Shown here in pieces: positions 8,520-17,303 of a DNA stretch of 64,000 nucleotides (within the stretch, counting starts at the first letter, position 1; each line of letters opens with the position of its first letter). The translations under genes were made by a program, and so were the position numbers. The stretch lies in assembly GCA_026707045.1 (NCBI GenBank), contig JAPOXO010000090.1:1-64000 (forward strand). Reading direction: 5' to 3'. The notes beneath the pieces were generated by a model. That model saw only the letters and a program-made list of their open reading frames with translations. It was not told where the DNA came from and did not search any database. The DNA is from Gammaproteobacteria bacterium (GTDB taxonomy: Bacteria; Pseudomonadota; Gammaproteobacteria; Pseudomonadales; Azotimanducaceae).

Positions 8520-11500
8520 ATGCATTTACGTCCATCAAGAATCCTCGACGCCGCGCTGCTTGAAGTGCGCAGTGCGAGGCGACAGGCCCGCTTCTGGACT
8601 TTCGTATTTATTCTTTGCTTGTGTTCATTTGTCGGCTATGCACTTTCCTGTTTCTACCTGGGGTCTGTTGCACCAGTATCTCCATCTCACGGTGCAGGAA
8701 CACCACTCTACCTCCTCGCAAACATCGAACCCACCTTCTTCCTCATATTTCAAGCTGCCGTGTTGTTTCTAATTTTCGACTCGGCTTACCAACACTCGCG
8801 CAATCGCATTGAAGAGGTTCTTAATTCCAAACCGATTTCAAATCTTGAATACCTCACCGGACGCGTACTAGGTATTGCCGGCTTGGTCTGGCTCATCGTT
8901 GTTGTCAACGTGCTTGCAATCCAAGTCTATGGATTGATTTCGAGTCTTACGGATTTTGACTTCGGCGGCACACTTCAAGTCCATTCAATCGTGAATTTAG
9001 TACTTCTCGATGCGCCCGCGACCCTGATTTTTTGGGGAGCCATCATTGTCTTTCTCTCTCAAATACTTCGATTTCGTCTTCTTGTTGTCGCAACAGGATT
9101 CGCTGCATTGCTTGGTTGGTTCTTGCTAGTTCTTGAGGTCCCGTATTCGTTCTTGGGGATTGTGTCGCCATCTTCAAACGACACTTTGTTCGTCTCCGAT
9201 CTGATCCCGGAGTTCGCTGCATGGTCTTCAGTAGCAATACGCTTCGCAACCATACTTCTGGCCGGTGGTCTTGTTTTGCTGACTTCAATGATTTCCAACA
9301 GGTGGGATACAACCACACTCCCTGTGAGCGCTTCAGCAGCGGGCATGTTGCTCCTGGCAAGTACAACGTTTTTCTTGTTCACTGCTTCACACGTTGTACG
9401 CCAGTTCAATGTACCCCAAGAATGGGCGGAGTTTCACGCCGAATACGACTGGAATCACCAAATCGACATCAATGGCATTAGTGGAACTGTCAGCATCGAC
9501 CCGAGAAACCAACTGAAGATTGACCTCAAGCTGATTTTTGATGAAATCGGTGAAACTCCTGATGCTTGGGTCTTCGCACTAAATCCTGCAATGAAGATTG
9601 AACAGCTCTCGCTCGACGGTCGGTCGACAAACTACACGCATGACAACGGACTGCTCGAGATCGAGGACACGAGCCAGTCAAACGACTCCGATTCTCACAC
9701 CCTCGACATTGTGGCCAGTGGAGTGCCCGATCCTCGATTCGCATACTTTAATAGCTGCGTTGATTACATGACCGACTCCAACATTCAACGCCAAGCCGTG
9801 GCCTTATTCGGTCAGGACGGAGCAGTTTTTCACCCAAATTATGTGGCCCTGATGCCTGGATCTTACTGGTATCCGCAACCAGGAGTCGTTGACAAGCGCT
9901 ATAGCAAAACACAAAAAGGGGCAGACTATTTCGATTTGGACATAGTCGTTGAGCTCAATGCAGGGGATTGGACCGTGGTCGGATCAGGAGTTTCAAAGCT
10001 ACTGAACGCAGATCAGACATTCCGCGTAAACCCACGCAGCCCGATTTCGGACATTGGATTGCTGGCATCTGATTTTAGATCGGAATCTTTCACGATTGGG
10101 GAGTTGGAATATTCTCTACACCTGCACAAACTTCACTCCCGAAACTTGCCGTTGCTGGCACTCGTCGAAGAAGCGTTCGGAACCAAGATCGGCGATCTTC
10201 TAGATTCACTAAATCGGCAAGATCTTGACATCGTGCACAAATCGTTGGCCTTTGTGGAAGTACCGCGACGTCTCCGTACGGTGTCCGGAGGATGGCGAAT
10301 GGATGCCGTTGACAATCTGCCTGGGCTTGTTCTTGTCAAGGAACACGGCTTTCCCACTGCCAGATTCGAAAGGATATTCGACCGTATTGACAAGATCGAA
10401 ACCGAGAGCACCCATCGTAAAGAAGTTCAACTAGATATTCTGGACAGCTACTTTCAACTTGGACTAGCATCCGACAATCCATGGGAGAGTTTGCCGAAGC
10501 GACTGTGGACCGATGCAACGTCAGCCACCGGAGAGTTTTCAGCGATCCTAGACCAGATCACGTTGTCTCTTGTTGCGTTGATTGCGAGAGATGACTTACA
10601 TCCCTTCTCTATCTATTGGGCTAGAAATACCCTCGACATGGCCCAAATCAGTCTCTTCGGAGCAGCTATGGGACTTGAAGGTGTGATTGAAGGAGACGAT
10701 CTTCTGAACCGGGGCATTTGGCGGACCCTTCAACAATTGGAAAACGATTATCTGACTAGGATTTCAACCTGGAACAACGCTACAAGTATTGCGCTTTCAG
10801 AGCTTCCAACTTCAAACGGAAGCCAGCATGACTTTGAACTCTTGATGCTGAAGTGTTCTGCCATTGCTGAAGCACTCCTTTCGGCAAATGGCACCGACAA
10901 AATCGTTGCATGGCTCGGTGCTGTAAGGAAACAATACTCAGGACGCAACTTCACCTACGAGGATTTATTGAACGTTGCTCATGCTCATGAGGTGTCTGTC
11001 GACCCGTTTCTAACCGACTGGATTCGGACATCGAAGTTGCCTGGCTTTTCCATCTCACCAATGGTCGTCACACGGATGAAGGACGACGAAGATGGTTCTC
11101 CGCAATATCAAACAAGCGTGCACGTACGCAACATTGAAGACACCGCTGGATTCATACGTCTTAGGTATCCCACAGAGCGCACACACAATTGGAGCTATCC
11201 GTATTTGACCTCTTCGAATGCAATCAGAGTGGACGCACAGTCATCCAAGAAAATCAATCTCGTCACCAGCTACGAACCAAGTATGGTGCACTTAGATCCT
11301 GGGCTTTCATTGAATCGCAATGAAATCGCACTCAGCCGTTCTTCCTCCTCTATCGAAGAGAGACTGGATTCGACACCATCGCCATTTGAAGAAGACAGCT
11401 CGTGGAACCCCGCCGAAGAAGTAGGAATCATTGTTGATGATTTGGATCCAGGATTTGTCGTATTTCAGTCCAATCCCAATCTGAAACCGAGCACGCGAGT

Positions 11501-11993
11501 CGGACCGCTAGGATGGTTTAACGAACCGAGATTAGAAGGCGAACTCGACAACGGACTTCCTTTTTACAGCGGCAACTTCTATCTTTTTGAATACTACTGG
11601 AAGCCAGGTCTTTGGCACAGACAAAATGTTGAGAGTGCATTTGGCAAGTACCGGCGAACCGTCGCGACGGTTCGGTTGCGAAAAGGGTTGGAGGCCCCTT
11701 TAGCAGTGTTTGGAGCACAGATCCCAGAATCGGGCCCGTGGAGACTCGACTACCACTTTCCAAATTTCGGTGAAGGAAGATGGATGGAAAACGGAGTGTA
11801 CGACTTGAATGTAGCTGACGACATTGTCGCCAGTCCTGTCTCCATCAAGGTAAGTGACTTAAAACGGGGTTGGCAAGAAATCGGGATGTTTGACCTTAAT
11901 GCTGGAAACGTTCGGGTGGAATTCGTCGGAGGTTCTGAGATTTGGCTAGCGATTTTGGACGCAATTAGGTGGACTCGAGCCGAGCAAGAATGA
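8520..11993 (+). CDS. Fused ABC-2-type permease and degenerate M1-peptidase-like protein
   Basis: This is a 1157-residue protein. Residues about 25-290 contain six or seven hydrophobic segments in the pattern of ABC-2 permeases, including FDSAYQHSRNRIEEVLNSKP and NLEYLTGRVLG after the second helix, which are typical of that family. Residues about 300-900 follow the layout of M1-aminopeptidase-like domains attached to such permeases: beta-sandwich segments, SYWYPQPGV, FVEVPRRLRTVSGG, and a late helical part ending in DPFLTDWIRTSKLPGF. The zinc signature HExxH plus distal Glu and a GAMEN-type loop are absent, so the peptidase part is probably inactive. The last 250 residues are a beta-rich extension. 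No ABC ATPase gene is beside it, which such permeases need, so the partner must be elsewhere. Substrate unknown. Confidence 0.7.
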   Translation: MHLRPSRILDAALLEVRSARRQARFWTFVFILCLCSFVGYALSCFYLGSVAPVSPSHGAGTPLYLLANIEPTFFLIFQAAVLFLIFDSAYQHSRNRIEEVLNSKPISNLEYLTGRVLGIAGLVWLIVVVNVLAIQVYGLISSLTDFDFGGTLQVHSIVNLVLLDAPATLIFWGAIIVFLSQILRFRLLVVATGFAALLGWFLLVLEVPYSFLGIVSPSSNDTLFVSDLIPEFAAWSSVAIRFATILLAGGLVLLTSMISNRWDTTTLPVSASAAGMLLLASTTFFLFTASHVVRQFNVPQEWAEFHAEYDWNHQIDINGISGTVSIDPRNQLKIDLKLIFDEIGETPDAWVFALNPAMKIEQLSLDGRSTNYTHDNGLLEIEDTSQSNDSDSHTLDIVASGVPDPRFAYFNSCVDYMTDSNIQRQAVALFGQDGAVFHPNYVALMPGSYWYPQPGVVDKRYSKTQKGADYFDLDIVVELNAGDWTVVGSGVSKLLNADQTFRVNPRSPISDIGLLASDFRSESFTIGELEYSLHLHKLHSRNLPLLALVEEAFGTKIGDLLDSLNRQDLDIVHKSLAFVEVPRRLRTVSGGWRMDAVDNLPGLVLVKEHGFPTARFERIFDRIDKIETESTHRKEVQLDILDSYFQLGLASDNPWESLPKRLWTDATSATGEFSAILDQITLSLVALIARDDLHPFSIYWARNTLDMAQISLFGAAMGLEGVIEGDDLLNRGIWRTLQQLENDYLTRISTWNNATSIALSELPTSNGSQHDFELLMLKCSAIAEALLSANGTDKIVAWLGAVRKQYSGRNFTYEDLLNVAHAHEVSVDPFLTDWIRTSKLPGFSISPMVVTRMKDDEDGSPQYQTSVHVRNIEDTAGFIRLRYPTERTHNWSYPYLTSSNAIRVDAQSSKKINLVTSYEPSMVHLDPGLSLNRNEIALSRSSSSIEERLDSTPSPFEEDSSWNPAEEVGIIVDDLDPGFVVFQSNPNLKPSTRVGPLGWFNEPRLEGELDNGLPFYSGNFYLFEYYWKPGLWHRQNVESAFGKYRRTVATVRLRKGLEAPLAVFGAQIPESGPWRLDYHFPNFGEGRWMENGVYDLNVADDIVASPVSIKVSDLKRGWQEIGMFDLNAGNVRVEFVGGSEIWLAILDAIRWTRAEQE

Positions 11994-12158
11994 TCTGAGA
12001 ACTAACTGCCGTCTAGCCAAGACTGTTACTACATCGGTTCTCCTTGAAAATGCGGCTTCTTCCCATTGTCAACTTCATGCTATTCTTGAAACCAAAATCA
12101 ATCGCCGTACATCTTTTATTGAGACACTACAGTCATTGGAGAAATTTTGGAGCTTGCT

Positions 12159-12809
12159 ATGAGAAAGTCCTTATGTCTTTCACTCTTCGTTTGCATCGTG
12201 GCATGGAGTACGAGCGTTTGGGGCGAAGTGAAAAATTTGGATCCTGGAGTGATCAATGATTGGATGCGCTCGGTCGTAGTTGCTGAATCTGAACAATCCG
12301 AAACACATCGGGTTGTCCACAACTCAACGATGAAAAATTGGAAAGACAGTGGCACGGTCTACCATTTCAAGTACAAAGTTGACAACTCAAGCTGCAAAAG
12401 GATGCTCCAACTCCATTTAACTGACGAACACGGGAAATCCCATTTGAACGAGTGGATCAAACGCATTGAGGACGATCAAAAAAGAGAGTCATCTCAACTC
12501 GAGGGTCCAAGAATTCTTATCAGGGCAATTTCTCGAGGTAAAACCCCATCTCCAATCATGAACTTGAACGTTGTGTATCAAGTGCACGATGGGATGCCCG
12601 CGCTAGCCGTGCACGATCAAAATGATGTGGAACGTGTTCTCCGTGAGTTTAAGTCTCATGACTCCGCATACATTCGCATTAGTGCGTTTGAGTGGAATTA
12701 CTCTATTCAGTTGAATCTGAGAGGATTCGCTAAAAAGGCGAATTGGTCCGACGAGCACTGCCCACTTGAAGTCGATCAGGAAAACTCTAAGTCTCCAGCA
12801 TCATCGTAA
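12159..12809 (+). CDS. Secreted protein of unknown function
   Basis: I choose ATG 12159 because GGAG lies seven bases upstream; a TTG four codons earlier is less likely. The 216-residue product begins with a signal peptide (hydrophobic about 5-18, probable cleavage near VWG|E). The mature part is charged and mixed alpha/beta, with two Cys that could pair (SSCKRM and EHCPLE) and no motif I recognise. It lies 165 bases after the large permease/peptidase-like gene on the same strand and may share its promoter or have its own. The intervening DNA is A+T-rich. Confidence 0.6.
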   Translation: MRKSLCLSLFVCIVAWSTSVWGEVKNLDPGVINDWMRSVVVAESEQSETHRVVHNSTMKNWKDSGTVYHFKYKVDNSSCKRMLQLHLTDEHGKSHLNEWIKRIEDDQKRESSQLEGPRILIRAISRGKTPSPIMNLNVVYQVHDGMPALAVHDQNDVERVLREFKSHDSAYIRISAFEWNYSIQLNLRGFAKKANWSDEHCPLEVDQENSKSPASS

Positions 12810-13159
12810 TTAGAAAAGTCAACGAGTACCAGTGGTTGGCACATTCGACTTTGCTTCTCGGTGATTCAACTAAACCTATGCCGAAGTAGCTAGTTTTGAT
12901 GCCCTTCTAATTCAAAGAGAAATCTTGAATCCAGGGTCCTGCCAGATGGAAATGGACAGGGGTTGTGTGCAGGAATAGTGGAAGCTGCGTGCTGACTACT
13001 CCGCCCCGTTGAGTGTGGCGAATTTCGTGGGCCCTCAGTGACCTTCACTGGTTGGTGTATCGATGACATGGCTAAAGAAATCAGCACCTAGTGCGATGCG
13101 GTAGCTCGACGAATGATAGGTGGAACTTGAAAATCTGCGATGCTAGCGATGTATAACGC
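12810..13159. other. Gene-poor stretch
   Basis: These 350 bases hold no open frame with a credible ribosome site, family motif or signal peptide on either strand. The base composition changes along it: A+T-rich up to about 12940, then more G+C-rich. I see no terminator-like hairpin followed by T residues. It begins the patchy region that runs up to the 3' end of ssrA. Confidence 0.5.
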
Positions 13160-13239
13160 TTACGCTCCGTCAATCGCAAATACCTTTTCTGCACACGCCT
13201 GCAGACGAGGGAATTTTCCACTGGCCTTGACTGCGATCC
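13160..13239 (-). pseudogene. Possible remnant of a glutathione S-transferase-like gene end
   Basis: Directly after the stop of the VOC gene, one minus-strand frame reads about 27 residues including KASGKFPRLQACAEKVF before a TAA at 13160-13162. The segment resembles the C-terminal helix of glutathione S-transferases, in which a (Y/F)PRL-type turn precedes a final amphipathic helix. No start codon or upstream domain is attached, so if real it is a truncated leftover. The match is short and by eye; chance resemblance is quite possible. Confidence 0.22.
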
Positions 13240-13602
13240 TCAGGTAGCGGGTTCCCAGAGCTCGATGGGGTTGCCCTCGGGATCGTGGATACGGCAGAAG
13301 CGACCAACACCCTCCATCTCGCTCTGGTTGGTGATTTCGATACCGGCAGACTCAAGCTGTTCAATCATCACGTCGAGATCAGCCACGCGAAAATTCAACA
13401 TGAAGGTCCGGTCGGCAGCGAAATAGCCAGTGTCGGCTTTGAAAGGTGAGAAAACCGTGACGCCGGCTTCCGTCATCCAGGGGGTCATTTGCATGTCCGT
13501 TGGGGCGGGGTTTATGCCGAGGTGATCCCGGTACCATTTGGTGAGTGTCTCAGGGTCCTTTGCCCTGAAAAAGAAGCCGCCAACACCCTGAACTTTCTGC
13601 AA
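13240..13602 (-). CDS. Glyoxalase/bleomycin-resistance (VOC) family protein
   Basis: The protein is 120 residues. The start is set by a strong ribosome site: GGAGG lies seven bases before TTG 13602, and translation from there gives (M)QKVQGVGGFFFRAKDPETL, the usual N terminus of this VOC subfamily. A GTG further upstream at 13647 has no such site. The betaalphabetabetabeta modules are visible as GGFFFRAKDPETLTKWYRDHLG in the first half and FRVADLDVMIEQLESAGI with RIHDPEGNPIELWEP in the second. The Glu in IELWEP is the usual metal ligand. VOC enzymes include glyoxalase I, dioxygenases and resistance proteins; the reaction here cannot be told. The gene is richer in G+C than its surroundings and sits alone near ssrA, which fits horizontal acquisition. 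Confidence 0.82.
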   Translation of the reverse strand: MQKVQGVGGFFFRAKDPETLTKWYRDHLGINPAPTDMQMTPWMTEAGVTVFSPFKADTGYFAADRTFMLNFRVADLDVMIEQLESAGIEITNQSEMEGVGRFCRIHDPEGNPIELWEPAT

Positions 13603-13741
13603 GGAATAACCTCCCGCACGCTTAGACAATTCTACCAATAGCGGCACACCGTGTGATGTCCTCCGGGCTTATTTTCTGGGCTCTGGACCGGCCTGGGAGC
13701 GTCTACTCAGGTGTGTTGGTCTCGGAGCTAAAGGAGATTCA

Positions 13742-13960
13742 ATGAAGTTGTTCGTCCATCCCAATACATTGCAACGAGAACTGTGTACAACTTATGTCTC
13801 TGTTTTCTTTTCCTGTACCCAGATGACTCAAACTGGCCCAGCCAGCAGTTACAACCGAGATCAAAATATAAGCATTGAGAAGCGTGGTACTAAAGTCTGT
13901 GAAGACAACTGGGTGTATGAGAAAGAATTGGAACGATTCCCCACTTTCCGCAACGCATGA
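13742..13960 (+). CDS. Doubtful small ORF with a good ribosome site
   Basis: This is a 72-residue frame beginning MKLFVHPNTLQREL. The sequence AAAGGAG ends five bases before its ATG, the only reason to list it. The translation has three Cys, no signal peptide and no family resemblance I can name. It lies in the patchy region between the VOC gene and the 3' end of ssrA. It may be a real small gene, a degraded gene start, or chance. Confidence 0.25.
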   Translation: MKLFVHPNTLQRELCTTYVSVFFSCTQMTQTGPASSYNRDQNISIEKRGTKVCEDNWVYEKELERFPTFRNA

Positions 13961-14111
13961 TCACTCATAAAGTCTTAGCGCTTAGGGGTCAGTCTGTCAA
14001 AGTACACTTCCGGTGGCGGAATGTGCAACCCATTGGGGTATTGAATGTGATAGCCAACTGAATGGATAGTCAAAATACGTTGAAAACGGATTGACAAGGT
14101 GTCGAGTGGTT

Positions 14112-14468
14112 TGGTGGAGGCGGCGGGAATCGAACCCGCGTCCGACAGTACTCCATCCTTGGCTCTACATGCTTATTCTTGTCTTTGCTTTAGCAAGGCG
14201 ATGACCCGACAAGACAGGATTCCACCAGCGAGTCCTAAGTTTTAATCTCAAGACGTTTGGACCGACATCTCGGACGATCCCGTAAGTATGATTCCGCCCA
14301 CCCTACACGGGCATTCAGATGGGCAGAACTAGCGTGCTCTTAAGCCGCTAGAGCGTAGTTGTCGTCGTTGGCAACTATTTAAGAATGAAACAATTGATTT
14401 TCGAGAGCTGTTTCTCTCTCGACATGCACCTGAGACTTTGTATCCGCCGTCGAATCCAGTTCGCCCCC
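14112..14468 (-). ncRNA. ssrA: Transfer-messenger RNA (tmRNA)
   Basis: This is a one-piece tmRNA of about 357 bases on the minus strand. Its 5' end GGGGGCG pairs with CGCCTCC just before the encoded 3' ACCA (complement begins at 14112). The 5' part reads GGGGGCGAACTGGATTCGAC, the classic tmRNA opening, and the 3' part has the T-arm GGGTTCGATTCCC. The tag reading frame (14340-14372) encodes resume codon Ala, then NDDNYALAA and TAA. tmRNA with SmpB rescues stalled ribosomes and marks the peptide for proteolysis. The RNA lies downstream of ispA on the same strand with its own promoter expected in 14469-14661. The DNA just past its 3' end is gene-poor and looks disturbed. Confidence 0.97.
14340..14372 (-). 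other. tmRNA proteolysis-tag reading frame
   Basis: Inside ssrA, codons GCC AAC GAC GAC AAC TAC followed by GCT CTA GCG GCT TAA encode ANDDNYALAA with a stop. The ending ALAA is the standard signal for ClpXP-type proteases, and the N-terminal ANDDNYALAA is the typical gammaproteobacterial form. Confidence 0.93.
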
Positions 14469-14558
14469 AATGTGACTCAAACTTAGACCTAAGAGTCTAT
14501 CCAAAGTTTTATTGTATTGTGCTATAGCGCTACTGATGTGCTTTGTTCAAACCTATTC

Positions 14559-14580
14559 AGCCCTAATTCGAATTCAGGCT
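14559..14580. repeat. Imperfect 22-base palindrome between ssrA and ispA
   Basis: AGCC and GGCT flank AATTCGAATT with two unpaired positions on each side, giving a near-symmetric 22-base element. It lies 82 bases downstream of the ispA stop and 91 bases upstream of the tmRNA 5' end, so it could be a transcription end for the ispA operon or an operator for ssrA. No T-tract follows on the minus strand, which weakens the terminator reading. Confidence 0.3.
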
Positions 14581-14661
14581 AGACCTACGGGTTCAGATAT
14601 TGCCGGCAAAAAGCGCTAAAGCGGCGGACGCATTTGCCAACCGCTCCTTGACGAATGGCAA

Positions 14662-15543
14662 TTACGAGGCACGATTGACACTGAGGTTTGCGATCTCGGC
14701 CAAAACAGAGCTTTGTAGCCTCAATTCCTCAAGGATGGTCAGAGCATTTGCAAGCATCTTGCTCGCCTTATTTCGCGCACCTTCCACTCCTAAATGGCTC
14801 ACAAGATTGTGTTTGCCTGAGGCAACGTCCGCAGCAATCGGTTTACCCAGCTCATCAGCACTAGCTGTTACGTCGAGCACATCGTCGGTAATCTGAAATG
14901 CTGCTCCCAATCGGCGGCCAAATTTGCTCAACAAACGAAAGTGTTTCGACTCTTGTTCCTGTCCAGCAAGAATCGCACCCAATTCAGTACATGCACGAAA
15001 CAAAGCACCTGTCTTCGCATCGTTGAGCTTGGACAACACTTCCTCTTCATCAATCTCCTTCCCTTCGAGTTCCATATCCATTGCTTGTCCACCAACCATA
15101 TTTTTCCAGCCGCTTGCATCGCCAAGAATTGCGATGCAAGACACTCGTTGCGAGTCGGTTAAGTCGTTACAGGTAGCCACCGAGGAAAACGCGAGCGCTT
15201 GCAAAGCATCTCCGGTCAGAATAGCCATCGTTGGTCCAAATGCTTTGTGACAGCTTGGCTTTCCGCGCCGCATTTCTGCATCATCCATGTCGGGAAGATC
15301 GTCATGAACCAACGAATATGCATGTATGTATTCCACTGAGGCTGCAACAGGGAGAGCGGTTTGTAATGCAGAGCCAAGACCGGTAGCGGTAGCGCAAACC
15401 AAACAACCCCGCAGACGTTTTCCTCCTCCCAGTACTGCGTAGCGCATTGCTTCAACCAACCTCGGCGAATGGATTGATTCGATTTGCAGATCTAATTCAA
15501 TGTATTCGTTCAGCCTCGAACGAATGTAAGACAAGCTAGGCAC
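14662..15543 (-). CDS. ispA: Farnesyl diphosphate synthase (geranyltranstransferase)
   Basis: IspA joins isopentenyl diphosphate to dimethylallyl and geranyl diphosphate to make farnesyl diphosphate for quinones, undecaprenyl carrier and other isoprenoids. The 293-residue protein shows GGGKRLRGCLV, the first aspartate-rich motif DDLPDMDD at 81-88, GGQAMDME, and the second motif FQITDDVLD. The two-residue insert in the first motif (DDLPDMDD) is the bacterial FPP synthase type. It follows xseB by 11 bases, the usual gammaproteobacterial order, but dxs, which normally comes next, is not here: ssrA follows instead. Assignment secure. Confidence 0.94.
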   Translation of the reverse strand: MPSLSYIRSRLNEYIELDLQIESIHSPRLVEAMRYAVLGGGKRLRGCLVCATATGLGSALQTALPVAASVEYIHAYSLVHDDLPDMDDAEMRRGKPSCHKAFGPTMAILTGDALQALAFSSVATCNDLTDSQRVSCIAILGDASGWKNMVGGQAMDMELEGKEIDEEEVLSKLNDAKTGALFRACTELGAILAGQEQESKHFRLLSKFGRRLGAAFQITDDVLDVTASADELGKPIAADVASGKHNLVSHLGVEGARNKASKMLANALTILEELRLQSSVLAEIANLSVNRAS

Positions 15544-15554
15544 CGTTTATTCCG

Positions 15555-15803
15555 CTAACTCTCTTCTTCCTCGTTGTCCGTGAGCTGCGCAAGGCGTTCT
15601 TCAGCGCGACGCAGAGCGTCCTTGCATGTGCGCGCTAGAGCCACCCCTTTTTCAAAAGCTACAAGCGACTGTTCCAAAGTTAGTTCGCCAGATTCCATCT
15701 CTTCCACGAGACTCTCTAACCGACGCAGAGACTCCTCGAAGTCAATGCTTGAATCTCCACTTTCTCCGCTTTGTTGTTTGGTTGTTTCCTCGTTTTCAGA
15801 CAT
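15555..15803 (-). CDS. xseB: Exodeoxyribonuclease VII small subunit
   Basis: The protein is 82 residues from ATG 15803, which has AGGAGG six bases upstream; a TTG two codons earlier overlaps that spacing and is unlikely. DFEESLRRLESLVEEMESGE and LTLEQSLVAFEKGVALA are the hallmark helical segments of XseB. It binds XseA to form the nuclease that degrades single-stranded DNA to oligonucleotides. Acidic Ser/Gln/Glu-rich flanks at both ends make it slightly long. It sits between pgpA (15 bases upstream) and ispA and is presumably co-transcribed with both; xseA is not in the window. Confidence 0.93.
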   Translation of the reverse strand: MSENEETTKQQSGESGDSSIDFEESLRRLESLVEEMESGELTLEQSLVAFEKGVALARTCKDALRRAEERLAQLTDNEEEES

Positions 15804-15818
15804 CGCCAACCTCCTCTA

Positions 15819-16340
15819 CTAGGTCTCAACTGTAATTATCCAAGCAGCTGTTGCAATCACACATGCCATTCCTCCAGCCATCAAATCATCTAGCAAGATG
15901 CCCATCCCCGACTTCATCGTCTTGTCAATCCATCCAATTGGAAACGGTTTCCAAATATCAAACAAACGAAAGAGTACAAACGCGAGAATGCAGACCCATA
16001 GAACTTCAGGCAGGAGCGATAGCGCAATTGTTACGCCAGCTATTTCATCGATGACGATCTGGCGTGCGTCGACGTAACCGTACTTGCGGACTAAGACTTG
16101 CAGGGTGATTAATGCGAAAAGACAGACAAAAGCAATAGTCGCAATTTGAATGGCAACAGAAGTGGGTGACACAAACCACCAATATCCACCGGCCACAATC
16201 AAGGAAGCTACCGTACCTGGTGCAGGAGCAATCCATCCAATCCCAAAACCGGACGCGACTAGTACTACTGGATCTCTAAAGCGATTCTGCCGAATCTGAT
16301 CGATGCTTTTGCGACTTTGTTCCAAACTAACCTTGGACAT
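15819..16340 (-). CDS. pgpA: Phosphatidylglycerophosphatase A
   Basis: The inner-membrane enzyme removes phosphate from phosphatidylglycerophosphate to make phosphatidylglycerol. The 173-residue protein carries the family landmarks GFGIGWIAPAPGTVASL near the N terminus, VIDEIAGVTIAL in the middle, FRLFDIWKPFPIGWID, and GILLDDLMAGGMA near the C terminus, with about four hydrophobic segments. The acidic residues in VIDEIAG and LDDLMAG are the conserved metal-site candidates. It follows thiL by 12 bases, the standard nusB-thiL-pgpA order. Confidence 0.94.
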   Translation of the reverse strand: MSKVSLEQSRKSIDQIRQNRFRDPVVLVASGFGIGWIAPAPGTVASLIVAGGYWWFVSPTSVAIQIATIAFVCLFALITLQVLVRKYGYVDARQIVIDEIAGVTIALSLLPEVLWVCILAFVLFRLFDIWKPFPIGWIDKTMKSGMGILLDDLMAGGMACVIATAAWIITVET

Positions 16341-16352
16341 TCGATTGTTGGC

Positions 16353-17303
16353 TCAGAAGTGAGAGAACCCCACTCCCACTTCAATGGCCCCCTGCTTTGT
16401 CAGAAGCTCTACCTCGTTTCCCTCTTGAACATAACCGATTTGCGCTACGGGAGTCTTCGTTTGCGCCGCCGCTGAATGTATTTCAGCTCTCTTACTTACC
16501 GGTGCAGTAAAGAGGATTTCGTAGCTGTCATCCGATTGAACTGCCTCCCGCCAATCTGCGCAATCCCACACTGGAACCAAATCGAGATCTACCCGCATTT
16601 TTTTACTACTCGCACTTGACAATTGACTCAACTCGCAGGCCAGTCCATCACTCACGTCCGTGGCGGAAGAGGCGAACTCAATGAGAAGTGAGGCGAAATC
16701 TACTCGAGGAATCGGCAGGAAATACCTTGCAATCGCATCTACGTCTCTTATTTTCATAAATTCTTCCAAAGTGCCGTCTATCGGCAATCGAAGTCTCTTT
16801 AACGCAACAACCGATGCACCAACAGCTCCGGTCAACCAGATGTCATCACCAACGTCCGCTCCGGAGCGCGCAATAGATCTGCCACTCAACACGCTTCCGA
16901 GAGCCGTAATTGCAATGGATTTTGGACCCTTCGCCAAATTCCCTCCAACGACGATGGTTCCTGTTTCCTCGCAACATGCTCTAACACCATCTGCAAATGC
17001 CAATAGCCATGACTTGTCAATTGATTCTGTGGTGAGAGCAATCGTCAGGTAACGTGGCCGCGCGCCCATACCGGACAAGTCGGAAATGTTTGCAGCAACG
17101 CTTCGGTAACCAACTAGGCCTGCTGGAGACCCAGCGGGAAAGTGCTGTTGCTCCACGAGTACGTCCGATGTCACGACCGTTTCTTCTTCGGGTTCGAATC
17201 GAACAACTGCACCGTCGTCGCCGGGACCAATAGTCACTCCTTCACCTGTAGCGACAGACCCAAGGCGATTGACGATCAGATTGATCGCCTCAAATTCGTT
17301 CAC
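16353..17303 (-). CDS. thiL: Thiamine-monophosphate kinase
   Basis: ThiL phosphorylates thiamine monophosphate with ATP to give the cofactor thiamine diphosphate. The 316-residue protein has the AIR-synthase-like fold marks: GPGDDGAVV near residue 27, VTSDVLVEQQHF, SDLSGMGARPRYLTIAL, VVGGNLAKGP, and ATDVSDGLACEL in the C-terminal domain. The usual ...GGDTT... segment reads VVGGNLAKG here, a common variation. Its start overlaps the end of nusB by four bases, so the two are translationally coupled. Confidence 0.93.
   Translation of the reverse strand: MNEFEAINLIVNRLGSVATGEGVTIGPGDDGAVVRFEPEEETVVTSDVLVEQQHFPAGSPAGLVGYRSVAANISDLSGMGARPRYLTIALTTESIDKSWLLAFADGVRACCEETGTIVVGGNLAKGPKSIAITALGSVLSGRSIARSGADVGDDIWLTGAVGASVVALKRLRLPIDGTLEEFMKIRDVDAIARYFLPIPRVDFASLLIEFASSATDVSDGLACELSQLSSASSKKMRVDLDLVPVWDCADWREAVQSDDSYEILFTAPVSKRAEIHSAAAQTKTPVAQIGYVQEGNEVELLTKQGAIEVGVGFSHF

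Noticed and set aside
12890-13087. 65-codon minus-strand frame in the stretch before ssrA
   Set aside because: No ribosome site or known motif; low-complexity Ser/His/Pro translation.
14041-14111. Attachment site of an integrated element at the ssrA end
   Set aside because: I could not find a direct repeat of the ssrA 3' sequence or any integrase in the window.
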